Shown here in pieces: positions 25,879 to 35,077 of a DNA stretch of 64,000 nucleotides. Position numbers and translations under genes: made by a program. How positions within the stretch are numbered: position 1 is the first letter of the stretch; every line of letters starts with the position of its first letter. The stretch covers positions 26,010 through 90,009 of the forward strand of contig JAPOYA010000032.1 of assembly GCA_026706815.1 (NCBI GenBank), written 5' to 3'. Source of the stretch: Acidimicrobiaceae bacterium. Its GTDB lineage: Bacteria; Actinomycetota; Acidimicrobiia; Acidimicrobiales; Aldehydirespiratoraceae. The notes beneath the pieces were generated by a model. The model had not been told where the DNA came from, did not search any database, and saw nothing but the letters and a program-made list of their open reading frames with translations.

Positions 25879-27864
25879 GTGAACACCTCTGGATCGCCGT
25901 TGTGGGTGCCGTCGGCAACCCGCGCCGGCTGCACCAACATGGCTGAGTTCTGTGCTCGCCGCGGGTTTGGGACATATGAGGAGTTGCATGCCTGGTCAGT
26001 GGCGAAACCGGCTGAGTTTTGGGCTGCTGCGTGGGATGATCTGGGAACGATCGGCGACCGGGGCGAACGGATCATTGAGGAGGCCGACTCGTTCTGGAAG
26101 ACACGGTTCTTCTGCGACGCCTCGCTGAACGTCACCGAGAACCTGCTGGGTTCTGTCGCTAGCGACCAGCCGGCGTTGATGTCGTTCTGCGAAGACCCCT
26201 CGTTCTATAAAGAGATCAGCGGCAGCGAGCTCCGGCTGCTTGTCGGGCAACTCCAAGTCGCCATGCGCCGCGCGGGCGTGGGGGCCGGAGACTGTGTCGC
26301 CGCATGGCTGCCACACATCATCGAGACGGTCGCGGTGATGTTGGCGGCTGCTTCGATCGGGGCGGTGTTCACCTCGACCTCGCCCGATTTCGGTGTCGAC
26401 GGAGTCGTCGACAGGTTCGGTCAGGTCAAACCGAAACTGCTCTTCGTATGCGATGCCTACAGCTACAACGGCAGGACGCACGACCGGCTCAGATTGCTTG
26501 ACGAGGTCGTCGCTGCGTTGCCGTCGGTGGAGCGGACCGTCGTTGTCCCGCATCTGGGCGAGGGCGGCCAGGTAGGTAGCCTCAAAGGTGCAGCCGAGGC
26601 CGTCACGCTCGACGAATTTGTCAGCGACATCGAGCCGACCGAGCCGACATTCACTCGTTTCGGTTTCGATCACCCCTGGTACGTGCTGTTCTCTTCAGGA
26701 ACCACCGGAAGGCCGAAGTGCATCGTCCACCGCAGCGGCGGCGTCCTGCTGAAACACCTGGTTGAACATCAACTGCACTGCGACGTCAGACGCGGCGACC
26801 GTGTCTTCTACTACACGACCGCAGGCTGGATGATGTGGAACTGGCAGGTTTCCAGCCTCGCCTCCGGGGCGACGCTCGTGCTGTACGACGGGGCGCCCAT
26901 GTTCGGTGACGGCAACCGGCTCTTCGACCTCGCCGACAGAGCTGAGATCACTCTCTTCGGCACCTCCGCGAAGTTCATCGAAGCCCTCGGCAAGTCTGAC
27001 CTGCGTCCGGTCGAGACACATGACCTCACCAGCCTCCGGACCATGACCTCCACCGGTTCGACACTCGCACCCGAAGGGTTCCGCACCGTTTACGAACGAG
27101 TGAAACCAGACCTGCATCTGGCCTCGATTTCCGGTGGTACCGATCTTTGCGGTTGTCTCGTGGCAGGTGATCCGACCAGTCCAGTCTATGCCGGTGAGAT
27201 CCAGCGTGCCGCGCTGGGACTCGATGTCAACGTGGTCGACCAACTCGGCAACACCCTGGGCGCTGGGGTCCGAGGCGAACTCGTGTGTCGCAATGCGTTC
27301 CCGTCGATACCTCTCGGGTTTCACGACGATTCCGACGATGCCCGCTACAAGGCCGCCTATTTCCAGCGAATCCCGGGCGTCTGGCACCAAGGTGACTTCG
27401 CCGCGCGGACCGAGCACAGCGGGTTCATTATCCACGGTCGTTCCGACTCCACCCTCAATCCAGGGGGCGTCCGCATCGGCACAGCGGAGATCTACCGCCA
27501 GATCGACAAAGTCCCGGAAGTGGTCGACAGTGTCGTCATCGGCCAGAGCCATGAGGGCGACACCCGTATCGCCTGTTTCGTCGTGCTGACCGAGGGATCA
27601 TCGCTGGATGAAGAACTCGCGAACCGGATCAAGACCACAGTAAGGACCGGCGCAACTCCACGGCATGTGCCGGCGGTAATCGGTCAGGTAAGCGAGATCC
27701 CCCGCACCCGTAGCGGCAAGATCGTCGAGTTGGCGGTCAAGGCCGTCGTCAACGGCGACGAAGTCACCAATACCGAGGCCTTGGCCAACCCGGAGGCTCT
27801 GGACGAGTTCCGCGATCACTCGGCATTTGAATCGTCCGCTTGGATTAGCCCCCAGGCACAGTAA
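25879..27864 (+). CDS. Acetoacetate-CoA ligase
   Basis: A 661-residue AMP-forming ligase beginning at GTG 25879. The N-terminal segment (PLWVPSATRAGCTNMAEFC) and the overall length are characteristic of acetoacetyl-CoA synthetases rather than acetyl-CoA synthetases. Core motifs: P-loop FSSGTTGRPKCIVHRSGG near residue 273, ISGGTDLCGCLV near 417, NPGGVRIGTAEIY near 529 and catalytic Lys in RTRSGKIVELAVK near 616. The enzyme activates acetoacetate for lipid synthesis, ketone-body use or polyhydroxyalkanoate metabolism. An alpha/beta hydrolase gene follows after 9 bp, and a 3-hydroxyacyl-CoA dehydrogenase lies 6 kb away. Confidence 0.87.
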   Translation: MNTSGSPLWVPSATRAGCTNMAEFCARRGFGTYEELHAWSVAKPAEFWAAAWDDLGTIGDRGERIIEEADSFWKTRFFCDASLNVTENLLGSVASDQPALMSFCEDPSFYKEISGSELRLLVGQLQVAMRRAGVGAGDCVAAWLPHIIETVAVMLAAASIGAVFTSTSPDFGVDGVVDRFGQVKPKLLFVCDAYSYNGRTHDRLRLLDEVVAALPSVERTVVVPHLGEGGQVGSLKGAAEAVTLDEFVSDIEPTEPTFTRFGFDHPWYVLFSSGTTGRPKCIVHRSGGVLLKHLVEHQLHCDVRRGDRVFYYTTAGWMMWNWQVSSLASGATLVLYDGAPMFGDGNRLFDLADRAEITLFGTSAKFIEALGKSDLRPVETHDLTSLRTMTSTGSTLAPEGFRTVYERVKPDLHLASISGGTDLCGCLVAGDPTSPVYAGEIQRAALGLDVNVVDQLGNTLGAGVRGELVCRNAFPSIPLGFHDDSDDARYKAAYFQRIPGVWHQGDFAARTEHSGFIIHGRSDSTLNPGGVRIGTAEIYRQIDKVPEVVDSVVIGQSHEGDTRIACFVVLTEGSSLDEELANRIKTTVRTGATPRHVPAVIGQVSEIPRTRSGKIVELAVKAVVNGDEVTNTEALANPEALDEFRDHSAFESSAWISPQAQ

Positions 27865-27873
27865 AGTCACTGT

Positions 27874-28767
27874 GTGGCCAGCGTCGAAGTATCTAACGGG
27901 ATAACCATCGAATACGACCTGCGAGGGGAAGGCGAGCCGATCCTCTTCGTAATGGGGCTCGGCGGACAGCTCATCGACTGGCCTGAAGAGTTCGTTGACC
28001 TGTTCGCAGACCGCGGCTACCGGGTCATCCGCTTCGACAATCGCGATGCTGGCCTGTCATCTCAAGCCGACTGGGAGCCGCCATCGATTCACAAGTCCAT
28101 GATGTCGATGCTGAGCAGACGGCCTCTGCGAGGCGTGGGCTACACAGTTGAGGACATGGCTGTCGACGCCGCCCAGCTATTGGGCGTTCTCAACATCGAT
28201 TCGGCGCACGTCGTTGGCATCTCTATGGGCGGCATGATCGCCCAGGCAATGGCTGTCAACCACCCGAACAAAGTGCGCAGCCTCTGTTCGATCGCCAGCA
28301 AACCCGGAGATCGAAGGTCCGGAGGTATTGCCCTGTCGCTGATCCGCAAGCTCCGGAAACGACCAGAACCGACGATCGAAAATGCGGTGGACGAGTCGGT
28401 AAGGATGTTCCGAGCCATCTCGGGCGATCATTTCGACGCAGAGAGGCACCGCTTGAACGCGACCGCCTCAGTGCAGCGGAGCTTCACTCCCACCGGTGCA
28501 GCGCGCCAAGCTGCAGCTATCGGCGCCAGCCCGGATCGTACCAAGCGACTCGCTCAGGTGACCGTGCCTACGCTGGTTGTCCATGGCATGAAAGACCCGC
28601 TCGTCAAACCCAGCGGCGGTATCGCCACAGCCCGGGCGATCCCCAGTTCCCGCCTGTTGATGCTGCCCGACACGGGCCACGATCTTCCCCGCCCGCGCTG
28701 GCAGGAGCTTTGCGACACGATCATTGCCAATATCGATCGCGCCCACGCACTCACACCGACGCCCTGA
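27874..28767 (+). CDS. Alpha/beta-fold hydrolase
   Basis: A 297-residue hydrolase starting at GTG 27874. It has the oxyanion region FVMGLGGQLIDWP, the RVIRFDNRDAGLSS strand typical of the esterase/epoxide-hydrolase-like branch, the nucleophile elbow VVGISMGGMIAQ near residue 114, the acid in GMKDPLVKP near 237 and His in DTGHDLPRPRW near 268. The triad is therefore Ser-Asp-His. It follows the acetoacetate-CoA ligase by 9 bp and is probably in the same transcript. It might be an esterase that releases an acid for activation. The substrate is not evident. Confidence 0.85.
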   Translation: MASVEVSNGITIEYDLRGEGEPILFVMGLGGQLIDWPEEFVDLFADRGYRVIRFDNRDAGLSSQADWEPPSIHKSMMSMLSRRPLRGVGYTVEDMAVDAAQLLGVLNIDSAHVVGISMGGMIAQAMAVNHPNKVRSLCSIASKPGDRRSGGIALSLIRKLRKRPEPTIENAVDESVRMFRAISGDHFDAERHRLNATASVQRSFTPTGAARQAAAIGASPDRTKRLAQVTVPTLVVHGMKDPLVKPSGGIATARAIPSSRLLMLPDTGHDLPRPRWQELCDTIIANIDRAHALTPTP

Positions 28768-28809
28768 GTGCCCGCACTTACAACCCCGCAACCCCTCAGA
28801 GGTCCCACT

Positions 28810-29718
28810 TCAGGCTGACGGACGCGGGGCTGTGGGACTCGTCAATCGTCTGGCGCGGCGGATCTGGACACCGGTATCGGCCACGAACACAATGAGCGCC
28901 AGCCAGATACAGACGAAACCGACAGCCTGTCCGCCGCTCCAGGATTCATCCCACAACAAGGCGCCCAGGAAGAACTGGATCGTCGGCGCGAGGAACTGAA
29001 GCATGCCGACGACCCACAATTCGATACACCGGGTCGAAGCCGCGAACAGCAGCAGCGGAGCGACGGTCATCGCGCCCGCGCCCAACAGCCAAATGTCGAG
29101 ACCGACATCGGACAGACCGAATACTCCGTCACCGCTGAGCGCTCTGAATACCAGCAGAAACACCACAAACGGCAGCAGTACGAGCATCTCAAGGGTCAAA
29201 CCATCAATGGAGCCCGCGGGCGAAGTCTTGCGGAACAGGCCATAGACCGCGAACGAGCCTCCCAAATAGATCGCCGCCCAGGGAATCCCGCCGACATCAA
29301 GGGCCAGCACAAGCACTCCGCATGCGGCTGCGCACACTGTCAACATCGGCACGAGCCGCAAGCGTTCCCGCAGCACCACCACGCCGAGCACAACGTTCAT
29401 CAGCGGAGTCATGAAATAACCGAGGCTGACCTCTAAAACTCGCTCGGATCCCACCAACCAGATAAATGTGACCCAGTTGGAGGCCAACAACAGAGAAGTC
29501 GCCGCGAACATCAGACGAGCTCGCGGTTCGGCAGCCAACGACCGCAACCTCGTCAGCGACCCCGCGGCCGTCTGCCAGCAAACCAACATCGCAGCCGCGG
29601 CCGCAGTACGCCACAAGATCACGTCGAACAAAGGCACGTCGCCTTCGATTCGCCAGTAGATAGGCGACAGACCCCACAACAGATAGGCCCCGGTGCCGAG
29701 CAGAACTCCCCTGTTCAC
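28810..29718 (-). CDS. rarD: RarD/EamA-type transporter
   Basis: A 302-residue protein with ten predicted transmembrane helices in two EamA halves. The opening RGVLLGTGAYLLWGLSPIYW and the middle ASNWVTFIWLVGSERVLE followed by SLGYFMTPL are signature stretches of the RarD subgroup. RarD proteins are annotated as chloramphenicol-sensitive-type permeases, but their natural substrates are unclear. It converges on the alpha/beta hydrolase gene with a 42-bp gap and is divergent from the molybdopterin oxidoreductase, 51 bp away. Confidence 0.88.
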   Translation of the reverse strand: MNRGVLLGTGAYLLWGLSPIYWRIEGDVPLFDVILWRTAAAAAMLVCWQTAAGSLTRLRSLAAEPRARLMFAATSLLLASNWVTFIWLVGSERVLEVSLGYFMTPLMNVVLGVVVLRERLRLVPMLTVCAAACGVLVLALDVGGIPWAAIYLGGSFAVYGLFRKTSPAGSIDGLTLEMLVLLPFVVFLLVFRALSGDGVFGLSDVGLDIWLLGAGAMTVAPLLLFAASTRCIELWVVGMLQFLAPTIQFFLGALLWDESWSGGQAVGFVCIWLALIVFVADTGVQIRRARRLTSPTAPRPSA

Positions 29719-29769
29719 CGGCTCACGCTACGCTGAATCGCCAGTCGAAACGCAAGGATCGAAAAAACT

Positions 29770-32055
29770 ATGAGCCACTCGAGTTCCGCGAATAGAAGTA
29801 GTGCCAAGGGCGCAAGCGAGTGGCATCAGACGGCCTGCATGCTGTGCAGCATCAACTGCGGCGTGGAGATCAAGATCGACGACCGGCGAATCACCCGGGT
29901 GCGCGGCGACAAAGCCCACCCAGGCTCTAGGGGTTATACCTGCGAAAAAGCGCTGCGCTTGGACCACTACCAAAACGGCAGGGATCGCCTGAGCGCTCCG
30001 CTGCGACGCCGGGCCGATGGAACATACGAGGAGGTCGATTGGGACACGGCCATTCGCGAAGTGGCCGCCGGTCTAGCCGAAGTCCGTGATGAGCATGGCG
30101 GGGAGAAGATCTTCTACTACGGAGGAGGTGCTCAGGGCAATCATCTCCCCGGCGGGTTCTCCGGGGCGACTCGCAAAGCTCTCGGTATGCGATACCAGTC
30201 CAATGCGCTGGCCCAGGAGAAGACCGGTGAGTTCTGGGTCGACGGCCAGCTGTACGGTGCGATGTCGTGCCACACTTCTCCCGACTTCCACCACACCGAC
30301 TGCGCCGTCTTCGTGGGCAAGAATCCCTGGCACAGCCACGGTTTCCCGCGGGCCCGAGTGACCCTCAAAGAAATCTCCAACGATCCCGACCGGCACCTGA
30401 TCGTTATTGATCCACGCCGCACCGAAACCGCCGATTTAGCGGACATTCATCTTCAGGTACGTCCTGGCGGTGACGCCTGGCTGCTCGGCGCCATGTTGCA
30501 GATCCTTGTCAGCGAAGGGTTGGCAGACCGCAAATGGCTGGCGCGCCACGCCAACCGCTTCGATGACCTGATCGAGATGTTGTCGATCGTCGACGTCGAA
30601 CAGTGGTGCGAGAAAGCCGGCGTGCCCAGCGCTGAGGTCCGACGCGCCACGACCACGATCGCCAACGCCCGGAGTTGCGCCGTCTTCGAAGACCTCGGTA
30701 TCCAGATGGCCCCTCACTCGACCCTCAACTCCTGGCTTGAGAAGTTGATTTACATCCTCACGGGCAACTTCGGGAACAAGGGCGGGATGAACCTTCACAC
30801 CCGAATGGGCAAACTTGCCGGTGGCGGCAGCAAAGGCCAAAGTCCCGTGGGCGGCCACCGGATCCTCGGCGGCCTTATCGCCTGCAACAACATTCCAGGC
30901 GAGATCCTCACCGATCACCCCGACCGTTTCCGGGCGATGATCGTCGAATCCAGCAATCCAATCCACTCCCTAGCCGACTCTCAGCGGATGCGCGAAGCCT
31001 TCGGCGCCCTCGATTTCGTGGTGGTCATCGATGTCGCCATGACCGAAACCGCCCGCGAGGCCGACTACGTGCTCCCAGCCTGCTCCCAATACGAAAAATG
31101 GGAAGCTACATTTTTCACTACCGAGTTCCCCGACAACTACTTCCACCTGCGCCAACCAGTCTTCGAACCGCTCGAGGGCACGCTGACAGAAGCGGAGATC
31201 CACCGCCGGCTCTGCCGCGAGCTCGGCGCATATGACGACGAGGACCTGGCGCCTCTCAAAGCCGCGGCCGCGCAGGGCCGAGAAGCCTACGGCGAGGCCT
31301 TCTTCGCCACGCTCGCCGACAACCCCGAACTCGGCAAGTACACACCTGTCGTGCTCTACGAAACGCTCGGTCCGGCTTTGGGCGAGGGCAACGAAGTTGC
31401 TGCGGTGATGTGGGGGCTGTCCCAGATTTTCGCGTCCCAAGATCCCGAAGCTGCGCGACGTGCCGGTATTGAAGGCGAGGGACTTGCGCTGGGAGACGCC
31501 CTTTTCGAGAAGATCTTCACCTCCGCCAGCGGCATGGTCTTCTCGACCGATCCCTACGAACAGACCTGGGAACGGATGCGAACGCCCGATCACAAGATCA
31601 ACCTGATGATCGAAGAACTGCGAGAGGAGTTCGTTTCGTTGGCGACGACCGATCCCCGCGACCAGAGCGACGATTATCCGTTTGTCCTGTCCGCCGGCGA
31701 ACGCCGCTCCTACACCGCCAACACCGCCATTCGAGATCCGCAGTGGCGTCGCAAAAAACCGGGCACGGGTCTGCGTATCAACCCCGAAGACGCTGAAAGT
31801 CTCGGTCTGGAAGACGGAGGAAAGGTGCGGCTCTCGACCAAGCGCGGAGAGACCGTCACCGAGATTGAGATATCTTCAACGTTGCAACCCGGCCATGTGT
31901 CACTGCCCAACGGCCAGGGACTCACTTATCCCAGCGTTGCCGATGACACCGATCTGGGCATTTCCCCCAACGAACTGACCTCCGAAGAAGACCGCGACTG
32001 GTTCGCGGGGACCCCTTGGCACAAGCACGTGCGGGCCCGACTAGAGAAGGTCTAG
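29770..32055 (+). CDS. Molybdopterin-dependent oxidoreductase (DMSO reductase/formate dehydrogenase superfamily)
   Basis: A 761-residue catalytic subunit. The N-terminal 4Fe-4S motif is ACMLCSINCGVEI with a fourth Cys in GYTCEKALRLD. The molybdopterin-binding FVGKNPWHSHG, VIDPRRTETADLAD and the C-terminal MopB_CT domain (RRSYTANTAIRD, VRLSTKRGE, PNGQGL) follow. At the position of the metal ligand near residue 150 I see QEKTGEFWVD, with no clear Cys or Sec there, so the ligand type is uncertain. No Tat signal peptide is visible, so it is probably cytoplasmic. There is no electron-transfer partner or cofactor gene beside it, and the substrate is unknown. Confidence 0.85.
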   Translation: MSHSSSANRSSAKGASEWHQTACMLCSINCGVEIKIDDRRITRVRGDKAHPGSRGYTCEKALRLDHYQNGRDRLSAPLRRRADGTYEEVDWDTAIREVAAGLAEVRDEHGGEKIFYYGGGAQGNHLPGGFSGATRKALGMRYQSNALAQEKTGEFWVDGQLYGAMSCHTSPDFHHTDCAVFVGKNPWHSHGFPRARVTLKEISNDPDRHLIVIDPRRTETADLADIHLQVRPGGDAWLLGAMLQILVSEGLADRKWLARHANRFDDLIEMLSIVDVEQWCEKAGVPSAEVRRATTTIANARSCAVFEDLGIQMAPHSTLNSWLEKLIYILTGNFGNKGGMNLHTRMGKLAGGGSKGQSPVGGHRILGGLIACNNIPGEILTDHPDRFRAMIVESSNPIHSLADSQRMREAFGALDFVVVIDVAMTETAREADYVLPACSQYEKWEATFFTTEFPDNYFHLRQPVFEPLEGTLTEAEIHRRLCRELGAYDDEDLAPLKAAAAQGREAYGEAFFATLADNPELGKYTPVVLYETLGPALGEGNEVAAVMWGLSQIFASQDPEAARRAGIEGEGLALGDALFEKIFTSASGMVFSTDPYEQTWERMRTPDHKINLMIEELREEFVSLATTDPRDQSDDYPFVLSAGERRSYTANTAIRDPQWRRKKPGTGLRINPEDAESLGLEDGGKVRLSTKRGETVTEIEISSTLQPGHVSLPNGQGLTYPSVADDTDLGISPNELTSEEDRDWFAGTPWHKHVRARLEKV

Positions 32056-32110
32056 CGAGTACCGGAACCGAATCTGCGCCGAACCGCTGCGATTGAGGCA
32101 GACTTGGTTC

Positions 32111-32368
32111 ATGCCCGACACCGTTTCGACCCCGACGATCACCCCGACCGAAGAATCCGTCACCAACCCGGTGACCGACGACGGTGATCACGACCGGTTC
32201 TCTCACTATGCGCGCAAGAACGACGTGACCCGCGCCACGGTGGAGGGCACACCCGTGGTCGCGATATGCGGAAAGGTCTGGGTACCGAGCCGCGATCCGC
32301 TCAAATACCCGATCTGCAAGACTTGCGCCGAAATCAAAGCCGAACTCGACGCCCGCAGATCCAACTGA
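32111..32368 (+). CDS. DUF3039 family protein
   Basis: An 85-residue protein with the conserved DUF3039 core: DDGDHDRFSHYA, then RKNDVTRATVEGTPV, AICGKVWVPSRDP and YPICKTCAEI. The lone Cys in AICGK plus the CKTC pair could form a small zinc site. The family is largely limited to actinobacteria and has no known function. The ATG at 32111 is chosen because the conserved region begins about 30 residues later and the upstream in-frame start has no ribosome binding site. Confidence 0.85.
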   Translation: MPDTVSTPTITPTEESVTNPVTDDGDHDRFSHYARKNDVTRATVEGTPVVAICGKVWVPSRDPLKYPICKTCAEIKAELDARRSN

Positions 32369-32396
32369 CCGCTCAGCGAGTACCCGGCCGACACGA

Positions 32397-32822
32397 ATGG
32401 ACACCCACATACGAGGAGTAGCACTGCTGATTCTCCTAGTTGCAGCGTTGTGGGGCGCCGTGAAACTCGCCGGTCCCGTCTTCGATGAAGCTTTCGGAGA
32501 TGAAGGAGCGATAATCGCCCGAAGCCCCGACGACGACAGCGACAGCTTGAGGATCGGCGAGGCACCCGAAAACACCGAGGCGCCGTTGACATTCGACGAG
32601 ATCAGCACACTCCAATGGCTCCTGGGGGTCGAGGGTTTCCTCGACCCTGACTCCGATGTCGACGGTCTGCTCGGGCCGATTACCGAAGCAGCCATTGTGC
32701 GCGCAAAGGCAACCTTCGCGATCCCGACGGCGAGTGATCGCATCCTGCTGTCTCTGTTGGAAGGGCGCAACACAGACCTCTTCGGCACCATCGTTTCAGC
32801 GGAGGCAGCTCCCGTTCAGTAG
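32397..32822 (+). CDS. Membrane-anchored protein with a peptidoglycan-binding-like fold
   Basis: A 141-residue protein. Residues 7-25 form one transmembrane helix (VALLILLVAALWGAVKLAG), followed by an acidic linker. The C-terminal 80 residues read TLQWLLGVEGFLDP and DVDGLLGPITEAAI, resembling PG_binding_1 repeats (Q-x-x-L...G-x-x-DG-x-x-G-x-x-T). It is likely anchored in the cytoplasmic membrane and faces the cell wall. It lies between the DUF3039 and PAP2-type genes in the same orientation, with gaps of about 30-60 bp. Confidence 0.65.
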   Translation: MDTHIRGVALLILLVAALWGAVKLAGPVFDEAFGDEGAIIARSPDDDSDSLRIGEAPENTEAPLTFDEISTLQWLLGVEGFLDPDSDVDGLLGPITEAAIVRAKATFAIPTASDRILLSLLEGRNTDLFGTIVSAEAAPVQ

Positions 32823-32882
32823 ACTCGAATCGGATAGGCCGCTTGCGCATTGGTCGCTAAAGTGCTTCGTTTGGGAGTGAGG

Positions 32883-33668
32883 ATGACCCCGACGGCAATC
32901 GAATCTCGAAGCTCTACTGACGCCGACGAGCCACGCACCCGCTCACGGTGGGGCTGGCCGCTCGCCCGGGAAATCACGATCATCGCCGTCGGTCTAGTGC
33001 TGTACCGGTTCGTCCGTCTCCTGGCGATGGACGAAATCGACACTGCATTGCTCAACTCGCAGCGGATCGTCGACTGGGAACGAGCGCTGGGCATATTCAA
33101 CGAGGTCGGACTGCAATCTTTGGTCCTGGGCAACGACGCCTTGATCTGGGTGCTGAACCGCTATTACTTCTTGGGGCACTTCTTGGGAATGGCAATGCTC
33201 CTGACCTGGCTGTACGTCGCTCAATACGACTACTACGGGCGAGTTCGCCGCGTGCTGTTCACCTCGACGATGGCCGCGTTGATCATCCACGTGAGCTTCC
33301 CCCTCGCACCACCGCGTTGGTTCCCCCAGCACGGATTCGCAGACACACTCCAGATCTATGGTCCCAAGATCTACGACAGCGAGATGATCGCCAACACAGC
33401 CAACCAGATCGCTGCCATGCCTTCGCTTCATGTCGGCTGGGCATTGATCGCGGGTTGGGCGATCACCGCTTCGATCAAGAGTCGTTGGCGTTGGCTCGGC
33501 TACGCCCATCCAATCGCAATGACGCTGGCGGTCGTGGTCACCGCCAATCATTGGTGGCTCGACGTGGCTGCGGCAATCGCGCTGGTTTGCGCGGCTATCT
33601 GGGCTGATCGGCCGATTCAGAACTGGCTTGAACGCCGAAAACTCAAATCGTTGGCCCTCTCGGTGTAA
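32883..33668 (+). CDS. PAP2-superfamily membrane phosphatase/transferase (inositolphosphotransferase-like)
   Basis: A protein of about 261 residues with six transmembrane segments. The two catalytic motifs of the PAP2_3 group are present: AMPSLHVGWAL with one His, and VTANHWWLDVAAA with the His-x-x-x-Asp pair. Related enzymes include actinobacterial phosphatidylinositol- and lipid-phosphate-processing proteins. The ATG at 32883 is directly preceded by GGAGTGAGG, so it is preferred over the upstream TTG at 32850. The active site should face the outside of the membrane. Confidence 0.8.
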   Translation: MTPTAIESRSSTDADEPRTRSRWGWPLAREITIIAVGLVLYRFVRLLAMDEIDTALLNSQRIVDWERALGIFNEVGLQSLVLGNDALIWVLNRYYFLGHFLGMAMLLTWLYVAQYDYYGRVRRVLFTSTMAALIIHVSFPLAPPRWFPQHGFADTLQIYGPKIYDSEMIANTANQIAAMPSLHVGWALIAGWAITASIKSRWRWLGYAHPIAMTLAVVVTANHWWLDVAAAIALVCAAIWADRPIQNWLERRKLKSLALSV

Positions 33669-33795
33669 CAAGCGCCGCTGCCAACGGACCCGACCAGAAA
33701 TCCCACTCTGGCGGTCGCCCAGCGGTATTCCGCTCAGGACCATAAATGGCTGAGATCTTCTTGGAAGCGAACGCGAATTTTGGTCGTGCCCTCTC

Positions 33796-34533
33796 CTATG
33801 ACCATCCTGAACTGGCCCCGGTAACCATTCCAAAGGGCCCTGACGGCCAGCGGAAACAGTCTGTCATCAACTGGTCGACTTGGCTTCGGTCCGCGATCCC
33901 CTCACTGACGACTCGGTTCGCTTCACGCACCATGGCGAAATACACGCGGTTGGTGACATAGCCCCAAGTGGTGTCTGTGTCATTGACAACCACCGGGTTC
34001 TTCCCCGCAGCAGCCGCCAACCGCACGACGGTGTCGACAGTGTCAGACGACGTCAACGGACCCCTGACAATCTCCGCGAGTTTCATAACCGGAGCAGGTG
34101 AAGCCCAATGCCAGCCGACCATGCGATCCGCTCTGTCGGTGGCCGCACCCAATGCCGCAATAGAGAACCCCGAGGAATTGCTGGCGAAAATCGTGTGGCT
34201 GGGGGCGATCGAATCGAGCTCTCGCCAGAAGCGAATCTTCAGAGCGAGGTCTTCGGGAATCGCCTCGATGATGACGTCGCAGTTGACGGCCTCTTCAAGA
34301 TCGGTCGTGAAGGTGATGCGACCCAGAGCTGCGTAGGCTTGTTCGTTGGTGAGCTTCTGACGCTCAACCGCGCCGCGGACTCCGAAACGACCGCTGTCCA
34401 CAGAGGTTCGGGCAACGTTGAGAACCTCTCTGTTCAGATCGCGGCAAACAACCTCGTGCCCCGCGATAGCCATGACTTGGGCAATGCCCGAACCCATGAC
34501 TCCTGCTCCCATTACTGCAATTCGTTCTGGCAT
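33796..34533 (-). CDS. 3-hydroxyacyl-CoA dehydrogenase, short C-terminus
   Basis: A 245-residue protein that opens with the dinucleotide-binding MPERIAVMGAGVMGSGI. It has IIEAIPEDLALK near residue 88, FASNSSGFSIAAL with the catalytic Ser/Asn region near 115, VGWHWASPAPVMKLAEIV with the catalytic His near 140, and the C-terminal domain start WGYVTNRVYFAMVREAN. Family members normally run to about 280 residues, with a further helix pair after the HPxGP-like segment. Here the frame stops at PFGMVTGASSGWS, so 35-40 residues are missing. It may be truncated but still NAD-binding, or a naturally short variant. The ATG at 34533 matches the family start exactly. Confidence 0.75.
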   Translation of the reverse strand: MPERIAVMGAGVMGSGIAQVMAIAGHEVVCRDLNREVLNVARTSVDSGRFGVRGAVERQKLTNEQAYAALGRITFTTDLEEAVNCDVIIEAIPEDLALKIRFWRELDSIAPSHTIFASNSSGFSIAALGAATDRADRMVGWHWASPAPVMKLAEIVRGPLTSSDTVDTVVRLAAAAGKNPVVVNDTDTTWGYVTNRVYFAMVREANRVVSEGIADRSQVDQLMTDCFRWPSGPFGMVTGASSGWS

Positions 34534-34634
34534 TCTGCGATTCTGTCCGATTGCTGTGACATCGGCTACCTCGCCAGATAAAGACATGCCCCGTCGACTA
34601 GCGAAAAGTGCTCGCAAGGGTGTAGTTGTCTGTG

Positions 34635-35041
34635 GTGACCGCTGACACGACCACCCGTTCCCCGTGGCGCATTTTCGGGCTGGTGACGGGATCCGTGGCA
34701 TTGGCGCTCTGGTCCTCGACGCCTTCCCCAAGCGGATGCGCTCAACCGCGGTCGGCGCCATGGGCGCCGCTGGAGGGGTGGCCGCGGCGTTGGGGCCTCT
34801 TGTCGGTGGTGCGCTGGTCGAGGCTCTGGGCTGGAGGTGGGCTTTCTTCTGCAATGTGCCTGTCGGGATCGTGGTTCTGGCACTCGTGGGACCGCGCCTT
34901 CCTGCCAACCGGGTGCATTCGGCCCGCAAGACCCCAGACCTGCTCGGCGTGCTCCTGTTGATGTTCGGCGTCGGTTCACTGGCTCTGGCAATCGTGCAGA
35001 GCGACGACTGGGGTTTCGGTGACAACCGCGGACACGCCTAG
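34635..35041 (+). pseudogene. Remnant of an MFS (DHA2-type) drug transporter
   Basis: A start GTG at 34635 gives an MFS-like cytoplasmic head (VTADTTTRSPWRIF). The transporter-like sequence then continues in a different frame: ALVLDAFPKRMRSTAVG, AAGGVAAALGPLVGG, GWRWAFFCNVPVGIV. These are the helix 4-6 segments of a 14-helix DHA2 exporter. Helices 1-3 are missing, the reading frame is broken near 34.69 kb, and a stop at 35041 ends it after about 125 residues of a normal 450-500. The next gene starts 37 bp later. I read this as a gene destroyed by internal and 3' deletions. Confidence 0.7.
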
Positions 35042-35077
35042 GCGGCGTACCGTACAGCCGATGCTTGGAGCACCGCG

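Noticed and set aside
34534..35025. An N-terminal extension of the 3-hydroxyacyl-CoA dehydrogenase
   Set aside because: The family start MPERIAVMGAGVMG is at 34533. The upstream frame is antisense to the transporter remnant and has no similarity.
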